Shown here piece by piece: positions 8,628 to 18,298 of a DNA stretch of 64,000 nt (its first letter is position 1; each line of letters starts with the position of its first letter). The stretch is from positions 62,001-126,000 of the forward strand of contig NZ_BCVH01000001.1 in the NCBI RefSeq assembly GCF_001591645.1, read 5' to 3'. This DNA comes from Robertmurraya korlensis NBRC 107688 (GTDB taxonomy: Bacteria > Bacillota > Bacilli > Bacillales > Cytobacillaceae). The position numbers were made by a program, and so were the translations under genes. The notes beneath the pieces were generated by a model. That model saw only the letters and a program-made list of their open reading frames with translations. It was not told the DNA's origin and ran no database searches.

Positions 8628-10490
8628 GTGGCTTATTTGACACGGCATAAAATGCAAATCAAAGACATGAAAAATAAGTCATTCCCACTTTGGCAAGAAA
8701 GAGACTGGACAGAGAAAAGTGGACAGTCTTTGAAAGGAAAAAAGGTAGAAGATCTAAATAAACATACATACGAACAGATAAAATTGAAACCGCTTTATTT
8801 TAAAAAGGAACAACAATGTTCCCAATTTCCTGGCCTTCCTGATTATCGAAGAGGGATTGATCCCTATCGGGGTCAAACGCAACCATGGAAAATAGCACAG
8901 GCCATTCACGCATCTACAGTGAATGAGCTGAAAAACAAGATGGAAGAGGCTTTAAAGGCAGGCCAAACTGCTGTCTCCTTTACTGTCCAAGATAATACCT
9001 CTTATCAATCAATATTTGAAGCATATGCGAATCGCTATCCATTTTGTGTGTTTGCTTTGAATGGTAAGCAATCCAATCTCCTCTTAGAGTTAAGTAACGT
9101 CAAAGAAGGAAAACATATTCAAGGCTTTATCGCAACGGATCCATTAGCTCAATTAGTTTCAAGTGGCTATTTAGAACAGCCAGTAAACGATGTGTATGAT
9201 GAATTAGCAAAAAATATCCAAATTGCCTCACAACAATTCCCTGAACTAAAAACAATTCTCGTTGACACTACCCCCTACCACAATGGGGGCGCTAATGCAG
9301 TCCAAGAGATTGCCATTTCTCTTGCAACGGCCGTATTCCACCTAGAAGAACTCTCAAACAGAAACATACCGACCGAAATAATTCTTTCAAACTATATTTT
9401 TCACTTCTCAGTAGGAGCCAATTTCTTCATGGAGATTGCTAAGTTAAGAGCGGCCCGTATGCTTTGGAGTGAAATAGCCAAAGCATACGGAGCGAGTAAC
9501 GAAAATCAAAAAATGGTCATAGCGGCACGAACCTCAAGCTTTACCAAAACAATCTATGACCCTTATGTAAATCTTCTTAGATCAAGCAACGAAGCGTTTG
9601 CGGCTGTAATTGGAGGGGTTCAATATTTACATGTTAGTCCCTTTGATGAGTTGGAAGGGAACGGTACAGAGTTTTCTGAACGAATTGCTCGAAATGCTCA
9701 GCTTATCCTAAAAGAAGAAGCACTATTAAGTAAAACCCAAGATCCATCTGGAGGTTCTTGGTATATTGAAGAACTAACTGATGAAATTGCTAGTAAGGCA
9801 TGGGAGCTATTTTTACAGATTGAAGACTATGGGGGAATGCTTTCTTCTCTTGTGGATGGAGACATTCAAACACAAATCGATAAAGTATTACAAAATAGAA
9901 AGAATGATAGCTTCACGAGAAAACAAACAATTATCGGAACCAACATGTATGCAAATCTACAGGACCAACCATTACAATTATGCTTACACGAAAAATCATC
10001 TCCTGAAACAGCGGTTATAAAGATACCCGAGCTTAAGCAATATAGGCTCTCAGAGCCCTTTGAAAACCTTCGAATACTTTCTGAAAAACTAGAACAGCGA
10101 CCAGTGGTAGGGTTAATTTGTATAGGTGGGGTAAAACAGTTTAAGTCACAAGCTGATTTTATTACAGGCTTTCTTTCACCTGGGGGGATAGCCGCAGAGG
10201 TAAGTGGAGGAGCTGACAGTTGGAAACCAATTCAGAAGTTTATTGAAATTAGTAATTACTCAACGTACTGCTTGTGTGGGGCGTATGGAGAATTGGAAGA
10301 CTTGGGGCTCTCCATTGTGAAAGAATTTCAGGCCAATTATCCAGAAAAACGACTATATATGGCTGGCCTTCCAGAACAAAAGGATGTCTGGCTTCAATTT
10401 GGAATTGCTGACTTTTTTCATAGACAAAGTAACTGCTACAATTCTCTAGCGAGTCTCTTGACTGAAATGGAGGAAACGTCACATGCATAA
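8628..10490 (+). CDS. mutA: Methylmalonyl-CoA mutase small subunit
   Basis: This protein (621 residues from GTG 8628) is the non-catalytic partner of MutB in the heterodimeric methylmalonyl-CoA mutase. It has the mutase TIM-barrel fold (for example [16 protein letters not shown] and [10 protein letters not shown]). Its C-terminal cobalamin-like domain lacks the DxHxxG cobalt-ligand motif, as expected for the small subunit. GTG 8628 was chosen because GGAGGGAGGG at 8613-8622 stands just before it; an in-frame ATG at 8556 lies upstream of that site. It overlaps mutB by 8 bases, so translation is probably coupled. Confidence 0.9.
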   Translation: MAYLTRHKMQIKDMKNKSFPLWQERDWTEKSGQSLKGKKVEDLNKHTYEQIKLKPLYFKKEQQCSQFPGLPDYRRGIDPYRGQTQPWKIAQAIHASTVNELKNKMEEALKAGQTAVSFTVQDNTSYQSIFEAYANRYPFCVFALNGKQSNLLLELSNVKEGKHIQGFIATDPLAQLVSSGYLEQPVNDVYDELAKNIQIASQQFPELKTILVDTTPYHNGGANAVQEIAISLATAVFHLEELSNRNIPTEIILSNYIFHFSVGANFFMEIAKLRAARMLWSEIAKAYGASNENQKMVIAARTSSFTKTIYDPYVNLLRSSNEAFAAVIGGVQYLHVSPFDELEGNGTEFSERIARNAQLILKEEALLSKTQDPSGGSWYIEELTDEIASKAWELFLQIEDYGGMLSSLVDGDIQTQIDKVLQNRKNDSFTRKQTIIGTNMYANLQDQPLQLCLHEKSSPETAVIKIPELKQYRLSEPFENLRILSEKLEQRPVVGLICIGGVKQFKSQADFITGFLSPGGIAAEVSGGADSWKPIQKFIEISNYSTYCLCGAYGELEDLGLSIVKEFQANYPEKRLYMAGLPEQKDVWLQFGIADFFHRQSNCYNSLASLLTEMEETSHA

Positions 10491-12675
10491 CAAACCAAAT
10501 TTTCGTCAAATCCAAATACCCTCATGTAAAAAAACCACAAAGGGAGAAATAAGTAATCGAGAAAAAAAAGAAATATCTGCCTTAGTGGAGGATTTATTTT
10601 TTGAAACAAATGAACAGATTCAAATAAAATCTTTATATACAAAGGATGACCGTGATCATTTGCCTCATTTAGGAGATTTGCCAGGTCTGCCTCCTTACAC
10701 AAGAGGACCTTACCCAACGATGTATGTAAACAGGCCTTGGACGGTCAGACAATATGCGGGCTTCTCTACGGCTGAGGAAAGCAATGCGTTTTATCGAAGA
10801 AATTTAGCAATGGGGCAAAAGGGATTGTCCGTTGCGTTTGACTTAGCGACCCATAGGGGCTATGACTCTGATCATCCACGGGTAGAAGGTGACGTTGGGA
10901 AAGCAGGTGTTGCCATTGACTCTGTGCTAGATATGAAAACCTTATTTAACGGCATTCCTCTTGACCAGATGTCAGTATCGATGACGATGAATGGAGCCGT
11001 GTTGCCGATTATGGCTTTTTATATTGTAACTGCTGAGGAGCAAGGGGTAAGAAAAGAGCAGTTATCAGGGACGATTCAGAATGATATTTTAAAAGAATAT
11101 ATGGTTCGTAATACGTATATTTACCCACCGGATATGTCAATGAAAATTATCGCTGATATTTTTTCATACACATCTAGGTATATGCCCAAATTCAATAGCA
11201 TCAGTATTTCAGGTTATCATATGCAGGAGGCCGGAGCACCAGCTGATATCGAGCTTGCTTATACATTAGCTGATGGGCTCGAGTATGTTCGAACCGGTCT
11301 AAAAGCTGGGATTGATATCGATTCCTTTGCACCAAGATTATCCTTTTTTTGGGCGGTTGGGATGAATTATTTCATGGAAGTGGCAAAGATGAGGGCAGGG
11401 AGATACATTTGGGCAAAAATGATGAAGTCGTTTTTTCCTCAAAATGAAAAATCAATGGTATTACGTACTCATTCACAAACATCTGGTTGGAGCTTAACTG
11501 AGCAGGATCCGTTTAATAATGTGACTCGGACACTCATTGAAGCACATGCAGCAGCGATGGGTCATACTCAATCTCTTCATACGAATGCCCTTGATGAGGC
11601 TATCGCTCTTCCAACGGATTTTTCTGCTAGAATTGCGCGCAATACACAGTTATTTCTTCAGGAAGAAACAGGAATCACGAATGTGATTGACCCTTGGGGT
11701 GGATCGTATTATGTAGAAGCCTTAACAGATGAGCTCATTAAACGAGCTTGGGAGCATATTGAAGAGATTGAAGAGCTTGGTGGAATGGCTAAAGCAATTG
11801 AAACAGGATTGCCAAAAATGAAGATTGAAGAAGCAGCAGCTAAGCGTCAAGCAAAAATAGATTCAGGTGAGGAAACGATTATTGGTGTTAATCGTTATCG
11901 AGTAAATAAGGAAGAAGCAATTGACATTTTGGACATCGATAACACGGCTGTAAGACTAAAGCAAATTGAAAAGCTAGCATATGTTAAGGCTAATAGAGAC
12001 GAGAAGGAAGTAAAGCGAACACTAGAAGCATTAACGAATGGGGCACAAACAGGCGAAGGAAACTTACTTGAGCTTGCCGTGGATGCAGCAAGAGCTCGTG
12101 CAACCATCGGAGAAATTTCAGATGCGATTGAACTAGTCGCAGGAAGACACAAAGCGATCATTCGCTCCATTAGCGGAGTATATAGCTCTGCGTTCTCGAA
12201 TGAAGAGGAAATGAAAGAAGTTCAGCGTATGACAGAGGAATTTCTAGAAAACGAAGGACGCCGGCCAAGAATCCTTATCGCAAAGATGGGACAGGATGGT
12301 CATGATAGAGGGGCAAAGGTGATATCAACTGCTTTTGCTGATTTAGGATTTGATGTGGACATTGGACCATTATTCCAGACACCAAAGGAGACCGCGTTAC
12401 AGGCGATTGAAAATGATGTTCATGTCATCGGAATAAGCTCACTTGCGGCCGGCCATAAAACATTGCTTCCACAATTAATGAAAGAATTAAGAGACTTAGG
12501 TCGTGATGATATTTTAGTAGTAATCGGTGGAGTAATACCTGCTCAAGATTATGACTATTTATATAGCCAGGGGGCTGCCGCTATTTTCGGACCAGGTACT
12601 GTCATTCCTGTAGCTGCTCAAAAGGTGGTAAGAGCAATCTATGAGCGATTAGGCTATGAGGAAGTGGAGAAGTAA
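10483..12675 (+). CDS. mutB: Methylmalonyl-CoA mutase large (catalytic) subunit
   Basis: This 730-residue adenosylcobalamin enzyme interconverts methylmalonyl-CoA and succinyl-CoA. The substrate-binding barrel is N-terminal ([31 protein letters not shown]). The C-terminal B12 domain has DGHDRG with the cobalt-ligand histidine at residue 607. Its start overlaps the end of mutA and its stop overlaps meaB by one base, so the three form one translationally coupled unit. It ends propionyl-CoA breakdown, fed by valine and isoleucine degradation from the upstream operon. Confidence 0.96.
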   Translation: MHNKPNFRQIQIPSCKKTTKGEISNREKKEISALVEDLFFETNEQIQIKSLYTKDDRDHLPHLGDLPGLPPYTRGPYPTMYVNRPWTVRQYAGFSTAEESNAFYRRNLAMGQKGLSVAFDLATHRGYDSDHPRVEGDVGKAGVAIDSVLDMKTLFNGIPLDQMSVSMTMNGAVLPIMAFYIVTAEEQGVRKEQLSGTIQNDILKEYMVRNTYIYPPDMSMKIIADIFSYTSRYMPKFNSISISGYHMQEAGAPADIELAYTLADGLEYVRTGLKAGIDIDSFAPRLSFFWAVGMNYFMEVAKMRAGRYIWAKMMKSFFPQNEKSMVLRTHSQTSGWSLTEQDPFNNVTRTLIEAHAAAMGHTQSLHTNALDEAIALPTDFSARIARNTQLFLQEETGITNVIDPWGGSYYVEALTDELIKRAWEHIEEIEELGGMAKAIETGLPKMKIEEAAAKRQAKIDSGEETIIGVNRYRVNKEEAIDILDIDNTAVRLKQIEKLAYVKANRDEKEVKRTLEALTNGAQTGEGNLLELAVDAARARATIGEISDAIELVAGRHKAIIRSISGVYSSAFSNEEEMKEVQRMTEEFLENEGRRPRILIAKMGQDGHDRGAKVISTAFADLGFDVDIGPLFQTPKETALQAIENDVHVIGISSLAAGHKTLLPQLMKELRDLGRDDILVVIGGVIPAQDYDYLYSQGAAAIFGPGTVIPVAAQKVVRAIYERLGYEEVEK

Positions 12676-13721
12676 TGAAAGATAATCAAAAAGACAATCC
12701 CATTTCTTCTGCAAAACGATTTCGAAAAAAGGTAAATAACGAACCCACGGTCGAAGAGCTTTGTTCAGGGGTAAGAAGCGGAAGGCGTTCTATGCTTGCT
12801 AAGGCTATTACATTAATTGAGAGCAATGCTGATCACCATTATAAAAAGGCACAGGAACTGCTTCAACAAATTCTTCCCTTCTCAGGTAACTCGGTCCGAA
12901 TTGGAATTACAGGTGTACCCGGAGCAGGAAAAAGTACCTTTATTGACTCTTTTGGTATGTACTTATGTAAGAAAGGAATAAAGGTAGCTGTTCTAGCTGT
13001 TGATCCAAGCTCTTCGCTGAGTGGGGGGAGCATTTTAGGAGATAAAACTAGAATGGAACAACTAGCAAGAACGGAGTTAGCCTTTATTCGGCCGTCCCCT
13101 ACAGGAGGAAAGCTAGGGGGCGTGCATCGAAAAACGAAGGAGTCGATTGCGCTTTGCGAAGCGGCAGGTTATGAAGTGATTATTGTTGAAACAGTGGGTG
13201 TAGGTCAAAGTGAAGTTATGGTAAGAGATATGGTAGACTTCTTTATACTCCTTGTTCTAACAGGAGCCGGTGATGAACTGCAAGGGATGAAAAAGGGAAT
13301 CATGGAACTTGCTGATGCCATTGTTGTTAATAAGGCGGATGGGATAAATGAGGCTTCTGCTCGAAAGACAAGGGATGAGTATAATCAAATTCTTCACTTC
13401 CTACAGCCTTCAACTCCGGGTTGGGAGACAAGAGCTCACCTATGCTCAAGCCTTTACCATAAGGGAGTCGAGGAGATCTGGAGGATGATTGATCAGTTTA
13501 CCCATCAGACGAGACAATCAGGTGTGTTTGCTGATCGTAGAAGTCAACAAACTAAGGATTGGTTGCATGCGTTAATCACTGATCAGCTTCTAATACAGTT
13601 TTATGGGCATGAAAAAATAAAAGAATATCTTCCTCAGCTTGAAAGAGCTGTTGTTGCCGGTGATCAGACCGTTCCCTCTGCGGTAGAGGATTTGTTCAGT
13701 TATTTTTATGATAGAAAATAA
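12675..13721 (+). CDS. meaB: Methylmalonyl-CoA mutase-associated GTPase MeaB
   Basis: This 348-residue G3E-type P-loop GTPase (also called ArgK) loads and protects the cobalamin cofactor of the mutase. The Walker A motif GVPGAGKST begins at residue 80, AVDPSSSLSGGSILGDKTRM follows, and IIVETVGVGQSEV and VNKADG are the later G motifs. The TAATG junction with mutB gives a one-base overlap. The length is normal for the family. Confidence 0.94.
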   Translation: MKDNQKDNPISSAKRFRKKVNNEPTVEELCSGVRSGRRSMLAKAITLIESNADHHYKKAQELLQQILPFSGNSVRIGITGVPGAGKSTFIDSFGMYLCKKGIKVAVLAVDPSSSLSGGSILGDKTRMEQLARTELAFIRPSPTGGKLGGVHRKTKESIALCEAAGYEVIIVETVGVGQSEVMVRDMVDFFILLVLTGAGDELQGMKKGIMELADAIVVNKADGINEASARKTRDEYNQILHFLQPSTPGWETRAHLCSSLYHKGVEEIWRMIDQFTHQTRQSGVFADRRSQQTKDWLHALITDQLLIQFYGHEKIKEYLPQLERAVVAGDQTVPSAVEDLFSYFYDRK

Positions 13722-13764
13722 AAAAAGAAGGTCACACATACGGTGACCTTCATCTAAGGAGTAG

Positions 13765-13802
13765 GGGTATGATCTAGCTGTGCTTATATCATACCCTTTT
13801 TT
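13765..13802 (+). terminator. Terminator after meaB
   Basis: GGGTATGAT (13765-13773) pairs with ATCATACCC (13788-13796) and is followed by six T. A second hairpin, GAAGGTCAC (13727-13735) with GTGACCTTC (13743-13751), precedes it without a T-run. Confidence 0.85.
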
Positions 13803-13888
13803 CATTGGCTTAAACCTTTCTGATTGTATATTTGTATCTCATATTGGTATATTGAATATATAAATTGAAATGATGGAGGTAAATTTTC

Positions 13889-14326
13889 ATGAATATGGAC
13901 TTTAATTTATTTATGAACGACGTTGTTAGACAAGCGCGACAAGAAATTGTTGCTGCTGGATATACCGAATTAAAGACATCTGAGGAAGTGGAGACTGCAT
14001 TAAATAAAGAAGGCACAACACTTGTAATGGTGAACTCAGTATGTGGTTGTGCAGGTGGAATTGCTCGTCCAGCAGCGATGTATTCTGTACACTATGATAA
14101 AAAGCCTGATCAGTTAGTAACCGTTTTTGCTGGTCAAGACAAAGAAGCAACAGCAACTGCCCGCACTTATTTTACTGATTATCCGCCATCTTCACCTTCG
14201 TTTGCTTTATTGAAGGACGGGAAAATTTTAACGATGGTTGAACGCCATGAAATTGAAGGCCATGAGCCAATGGCAGTTGTACAAAAGTTACAAGAAGCAT
14301 TTGATAAATATTGTGAAGAAGTGTAA
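13889..14326 (+). CDS. brxB: Bacilliredoxin BrxB
   Basis: This 145-residue thioredoxin-fold protein of the YphP/YqiW family removes bacillithiol from mixed disulfides after oxidative stress. The CGC active site is at 52-54 in NSVCGCAGG. The sequence closely resembles B. subtilis YqiW (BrxB) as I remember it, including the DFNL start and the SSPSFAL and ERH-IEGH motifs. GGAGG at 13875-13879 supports ATG 13889; ATG 13895 is an alternative. In B. subtilis yqiW also lies near the bkd operon. A terminator follows immediately. Confidence 0.9.
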   Translation: MNMDFNLFMNDVVRQARQEIVAAGYTELKTSEEVETALNKEGTTLVMVNSVCGCAGGIARPAAMYSVHYDKKPDQLVTVFAGQDKEATATARTYFTDYPPSSPSFALLKDGKILTMVERHEIEGHEPMAVVQKLQEAFDKYCEEV

Positions 14327-14354
14327 CCTCAGGGCTCTGAGGTTTTTCTTTTTG
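14327..14354 (+). terminator. Terminator after brxB
   Basis: CCTCAG (14327-14332) pairs with CTGAGG (14337-14342) around GGCT, followed by TTTTTCTTTTT. Confidence 0.88.
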
Positions 14355-14380
14355 TAGTTCTTTTAGGTTATTAGTTGAAT

Positions 14381-14394
14381 CGAAAGCGCTATCA
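14381..14394 (+). promoter_or_regulatory. CcpA (cre)-type site upstream of the exporter-like gene
   Basis: CGAAAGCGCTATCA matches 13 of 14 positions of TGWNANCGNTNWCA; only the first base differs. It lies about 50 bases before the ATG at 14442, where a bound CcpA could block or modulate transcription. Confidence 0.5.
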
Positions 14395-14441
14395 AGGGTA
14401 AGGTAACTAATGGGAAAGTAACATATAGGAGAAAAATAAAT

Positions 14442-15446
14442 ATGGAATTTAAAATTGGTTACCGAACGATAAAGACTGCATTAGGAGCAGCTGCGGCCAT
14501 TATGATTGCTCAGGGGTTAGGACTATCGAGTTTCACATCGGCGGGTATCCTTACCATCCTTTGCATTCAAGTAACAAAGAAGAAAAGTGTACGTGCTTCC
14601 TGGGAACGGTTTTTAGCTTGTATGGTGGCAATGGTGTTTTCAATTGTTATTTTTGAAGGAATTACTTATCACCCTGTCATGATTGGACTTTTATTATTAC
14701 TATTTATACCAACAGCAGTTATGGTTGGAGCAAGTGATGGGATTGTATCGAGCACGGTTATTATTTTACATTTGTATTCTGCTGGACATATTACAAAGAG
14801 TTTATTATTTAATGAATTGGGCTTAATCATTATTGGAATTGGCGTGGCATTAATTATGAATTTATATATGCCAAGTTTAGAAAATAAGCTTATTGATTAC
14901 CAGAGAAGCATAGAGGAAAACTTTAAAGTCATCTTTGAGGAAATTATTCTTTATTTAAAGAATAATAAAACAGATTGGGATGGTCACGAAATTCCCGAAA
15001 CGGCAACCCTTATTGATGAGGCAAAGACCTTAGCCTTCCGTGACGTTGAAAACCATTTCCTGCGAAACGAGAACTTATATTACCACTATTTTAAAATGAG
15101 AGAAAAGCAATTTGAAATTATAGAAAGAGTACTGCCTCTTGTTAGTTCTATATCTCTTACAGTGGAACAAGGAGAGATGATTGCAGAATTTATTGAAGAT
15201 CTTTCAAATAATATCCACCCCGGAAACACAGCTGATATATATATAGAAAAGCTAGAGGAAATGAGAGTGGAGTTTCAAAAAATGGAGCTTCCTAGAACAC
15301 GTGAAGAATTTGAGACACGTGCGGCTCTGTTGCACTTCACGAAGGAAATGGAACAATATTTAACCATTAAAAAGGACTTTGTCGGGATGAAAAAACCAAA
15401 AGTGAATAAAAGAAAGAGGATGCTACAAACTACTAAGGAGAAATAA
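14442..15446 (+). CDS. Aromatic acid exporter family membrane protein (YqjA-like)
   Basis: This 334-residue protein has four to five N-terminal transmembrane segments (residues about 10-150), then a soluble, charged helical C-terminus rich in Glu and Lys. That is the layout of the DUF939/ArAE exporter-like family to which B. subtilis YqjA belongs. The substrate is unknown. The start ATG has a GGAG site (TAGGAGAAAAATAAAT). A YkuD transpeptidase gene begins 16 bases downstream, so the two are probably cotranscribed. A cre-like site upstream suggests carbon control. Confidence 0.8.
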   Translation: MEFKIGYRTIKTALGAAAAIMIAQGLGLSSFTSAGILTILCIQVTKKKSVRASWERFLACMVAMVFSIVIFEGITYHPVMIGLLLLLFIPTAVMVGASDGIVSSTVIILHLYSAGHITKSLLFNELGLIIIGIGVALIMNLYMPSLENKLIDYQRSIEENFKVIFEEIILYLKNNKTDWDGHEIPETATLIDEAKTLAFRDVENHFLRNENLYYHYFKMREKQFEIIERVLPLVSSISLTVEQGEMIAEFIEDLSNNIHPGNTADIYIEKLEEMRVEFQKMELPRTREEFETRAALLHFTKEMEQYLTIKKDFVGMKKPKVNKRKRMLQTTKEK

Positions 15447-15462
15447 TACGGAAGGTGAACAT

Positions 15463-15978
15463 ATGGTATCCTTTCTACTAGCCTTAGTGTTAGCATTCAC
15501 TTCAAATCCTATATGGCCATTAGGAGATAATCCTCTCCCAGGGGATCCTTTTATAATTGTCAATAAAGCGACGAACGAAGTAGCTTTGATTAATGAAAAT
15601 CGAGTACAAACAGTGGTAAGCGCGGCAACAGGTAAAACGGATGAGCTTACGCCTGAAGGTTTATTCACCGTAACGGTCAAGGCAAAAAATCCTTACTACC
15701 GAAAAAGCAATATTAATGGAGGAAATCCAGAGAATCCATTAGGGACGAGATGGATCGGATTTGACGCAAATCGGACAGATGGGAGAATATATGGCCTTCA
15801 TGGGACGAATAATCCAAGTTCCATTGGCAAGTATGTATCTCAAGGATGTGTAAGACTTCAGAATGAAGCGATCGAATCCCTCTATGATTTTATCCCCCTA
15901 GGGACAAAGGTATTAATCACAACGACAAACGAAAACTATGTAGAAATAGCAAAAGACTACGGTGCTATTACAAAATAA
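15463..15978 (+). CDS. L,D-transpeptidase, YkuD family
   Basis: This 171-residue exported protein has a short hydrophobic N-terminus (residues 2-15) that could be a signal peptide or anchor. It is followed by a YkuD catalytic domain with HGTNN (His113) and SQGCVRL (Cys129, Arg131). Such enzymes cross-link peptidoglycan stem peptides through 3-3 bonds or attach proteins at the cell envelope. No separate LysM or PG-binding domain is present. It follows the YqjA-like gene by 16 bases and ends at a strong bidirectional terminator. Confidence 0.9.
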   Translation: MVSFLLALVLAFTSNPIWPLGDNPLPGDPFIIVNKATNEVALINENRVQTVVSAATGKTDELTPEGLFTVTVKAKNPYYRKSNINGGNPENPLGTRWIGFDANRTDGRIYGLHGTNNPSSIGKYVSQGCVRLQNEAIESLYDFIPLGTKVLITTTNENYVEIAKDYGAITK

Positions 15979-16020
15979 AAGGTCACTTAAGGCAAACCCT
16001 TAAGTGACCTTTTGGCTTTT
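15977..16020. terminator. Bidirectional terminator between the YkuD gene and prli42
   Basis: A perfect 16-base stem, AAAAGGTCACTTAAGG (15977-15992) with CCTTAAGTGACCTTTT (15998-16013), has a CAAAC loop. The plus strand continues GGCTTTTTTAT. The complement also ends in T (TTTTAT), so it can serve the convergent small gene. Confidence 0.92.
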
Positions 16021-16116
16021 TTATAAAAATGCAACGACCCCAGCTAGTATAGTAGATGCTAGCATCGCAAAGAGCATTAAATAAACAACAATTTTTTGTG
16101 TTTTTTTATTTCCCAT
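16021..16116 (-). CDS. prli42: Stressosome-associated miniprotein Prli42
   Basis: A 31-codon gene on the minus strand, flanked by plus-strand genes. The product starts MGNKKTQKIVVYLMLFAML and ends with a hydrophobic helix and AFL: a positively charged N-terminus and one transmembrane segment. This is the pattern of Prli42, the membrane miniprotein that anchors the stressosome (reported for Listeria and conserved in Firmicutes). The ribosome site AGAGGAGA lies about 7 bases before the ATG. It shares the terminator of the YkuD gene. The name rests on recognition of the short sequence. Confidence 0.85.
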   Translation of the reverse strand: MGNKKTQKIVVYLMLFAMLASTILAGVVAFL

Positions 16117-16260
16117 TTTCTATCTCCTCTCAGTCAGAAACTTTTCTACGTTTATTTTACTAGGAAAAGATAAATTGAACAACCGCTCAGGTTCTGGAAG
16201 GGTTTTTTATCAAAAAAGCGAATAGTTATAATTATATTACTTTTGAGGGAGATGGAAAAA

Positions 16261-16689
16261 GTGATAAAAAATGTCGATCATATTGGGATTGCCGTAAAGT
16301 CAATTGATTCAAGCTTGCCTTTTTACATAGAGGTTCTTGGATTGAAGCTTGTAGGTATTGAGGAGGTCCCATCAGAACAAGTAAAGGTAGCCTTTATTGA
16401 CACAGGAAACGTGATGTTAGAATTACTTGAAGCGACAAATTTTGAAAGCGCTATCTATAAATTTGTCGAAAAGCGCGGGGAAGGAATCCATCACATTGCT
16501 CTAGGGGTAAATTCAATTGAATCTAGGATTCAAGAATTAAAAGAGAAGGGTGTTCAAATGATTCACAACAATCCAAAAGAAGGAGCACATCATGCGAGAG
16601 TAGCGTTTATGCATCCGAAATCGACGCATCATGTGCTCTTAGAATTGTGTCAAAGGGATGGGGGGAGTCAAAATGATCGACATTTATGA
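16261..16689 (+). CDS. mce: Methylmalonyl-CoA epimerase (VOC family)
   Basis: This 142-residue vicinal-oxygen-chelate protein interconverts the R and S forms of methylmalonyl-CoA, linking propionyl-CoA carboxylation to MutAB. It starts IKNVDHIGIAVKSID (metal ligand His7) and has GEGIHHIALGV with a further His. I use GTG 16261 because GAGGGAG lies about 10 bases before it; the in-frame ATG 16252 abuts that ribosome site. The end overlaps the carboxyltransferase gene by 17 bases. B. subtilis YqjC is the equivalent. Confidence 0.88.
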   Translation: MIKNVDHIGIAVKSIDSSLPFYIEVLGLKLVGIEEVPSEQVKVAFIDTGNVMLELLEATNFESAIYKFVEKRGEGIHHIALGVNSIESRIQELKEKGVQMIHNNPKEGAHHARVAFMHPKSTHHVLLELCQRDGGSQNDRHL

Positions 16690-18223
16690 GAAAATCAATG
16701 ATTTATATGACCGGAAAAGAGAAGTAGAGTTAGGTGGAGGAGATCAAAAAATTGACAAGCAGCACGAAAAAGGAAAGCTGACAGCTAGGGAGAGAATTGA
16801 GCTTCTCGTTGATAAAGGAACATTTATTGAGCTGAACCCTTTTATCGAACATAGATGCAAGGATTTTGGCTTGGAAAATCAAAAAGGACCTGGCGATGGG
16901 GTAGTTACTGGCTATGGAAAGGTTAATGGTCGTCCAATCTATTTGTTCTCACAAGATTTTACTGTTTTTGGTGGAGCTTTAGGGGAAATGCATGCGAATA
17001 AAATAGCAAATGTAATGGATTTGGCTGCTAAAAATGGAGCTCCTTTTATTGGACTAAATGATTCGGGCGGAGCGAGAATTCAAGAAGGGGTCGTGTCTCT
17101 TGATGGCTACGGTAAGATTTTTTATCGGAATGCCATTTACTCTGGAGTCATTCCGCAAATATCTGTAATTATGGGTCCTTGTGCTGGTGGAGCCGTATAT
17201 TCCCCAGCCATCACTGATTTTGTGTTTATGGTCGATCAAACAAGTCAAATGTTCATTACAGGACCAAAGGTAATTGAAACGGTAACGGGTGAGAAAATCA
17301 GTCCAGAGGATTTAGGGGGAGCGAAGGTTCATAACTCGATAAGTGGAAATGCACATTTCCATGCAGCTTCTGAGGAAGAAGTTCTTGCACAAGTCCGTCA
17401 ACTACTAAGCTATTTTCCGCAGAATAATGAAGAAAAGGCACCAAATGGCAAACACGAGGATGATTGGGATTACCGTCCGGATTTAACGGATATTGTACCG
17501 TTTGACGCAGTTCGTCCTTATGACGTAAGAAAGGTGATTGAGCAGGTAGTAGATGAGGATTCTTTTATGGAGGTACAAAAAGATTTCGCAAAGAATATCG
17601 TTGTCGGGTTCGCTCGAGTAAAGGGTGAAGTAATTGGTTTGGTATGCAACCAACCGAAGTTTATGGCCGGCGGGCTGGATATAGACTCTTCTGATAAAGC
17701 AGCTAGATTTATACGTTTCTGTGACTCGTTTAACATTCCGATAATTACGTTTGAGGATGTTACAGGCTTCTTCCCTGGTGTAAAGCAGGAACATGGTGGA
17801 ATTATTAGACACGGAGCAAAAATATTGTACGCCTATTCGGAAGCCACTGTTCCGAAATTAACTGTTATTTTGCGAAAAGCTTATGGAGGCGCATATGTAG
17901 CACTTAATTCCAAATCTATCGGGGCTGATCTAGTATTTGCTTGGCCCAATGCCGAAATAGCGGTGATGGGACCACAGGGAGCTGCGAATATTATTTTTGC
18001 TAGAGAGATCAACCAAAGTGATGACCCAGAGGCAACAAGAGCACAAAAAATTGAGGAGTATCGCGAAAAATTTGCTAATCCATATGTGGCAGCAAGTATG
18101 GGGATGGTAGACGACGTCATTGACCCGCGTGAAACGCGAATCAAAATCATCCAATCGCTAGAAATGCTTCGTAATAAAAAAGAAACTCGTCCTAATAAAA
18201 AGCACGGAAATATTCCCCTGTAA
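16673..18223 (+). CDS. Acyl-CoA carboxylase carboxyltransferase subunit (propionyl-CoA type)
   Basis: This 516-residue carboxyltransferase (YqjD-like, MmdA/PccB family) moves CO2 from carboxybiotin to propionyl-CoA. The two crotonase-like halves are visible: GGALGEMHANKIANVMDLA and SGGARIQEGV in the first, PGVKQEHGGIIRHGAKILYA and AYGGAYVALNSK in the second. ATG 16673 follows a GGGGGGAG site and overlaps the epimerase gene. No biotin carboxylase or biotin carrier gene is nearby, so these must come from elsewhere in the genome. Confidence 0.9.
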   Translation: MIDIYEKINDLYDRKREVELGGGDQKIDKQHEKGKLTARERIELLVDKGTFIELNPFIEHRCKDFGLENQKGPGDGVVTGYGKVNGRPIYLFSQDFTVFGGALGEMHANKIANVMDLAAKNGAPFIGLNDSGGARIQEGVVSLDGYGKIFYRNAIYSGVIPQISVIMGPCAGGAVYSPAITDFVFMVDQTSQMFITGPKVIETVTGEKISPEDLGGAKVHNSISGNAHFHAASEEEVLAQVRQLLSYFPQNNEEKAPNGKHEDDWDYRPDLTDIVPFDAVRPYDVRKVIEQVVDEDSFMEVQKDFAKNIVVGFARVKGEVIGLVCNQPKFMAGGLDIDSSDKAARFIRFCDSFNIPIITFEDVTGFFPGVKQEHGGIIRHGAKILYAYSEATVPKLTVILRKAYGGAYVALNSKSIGADLVFAWPNAEIAVMGPQGAANIIFAREINQSDDPEATRAQKIEEYREKFANPYVAASMGMVDDVIDPRETRIKIIQSLEMLRNKKETRPNKKHGNIPL

Positions 18224-18298
18224 ACCCATTCATTTGCTGATTATGATCCGAAAAAGTTATACTACAAGAGTGAGTGAATGATTGATGGAGGGTACAAG

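Noticed and set aside
13727-13751. Hairpin GAAGGTCAC/GTGACCTTC as terminator of meaB
   Set aside because: A good stem but no T-run; the next hairpin at 13765-13802 is the better terminator.
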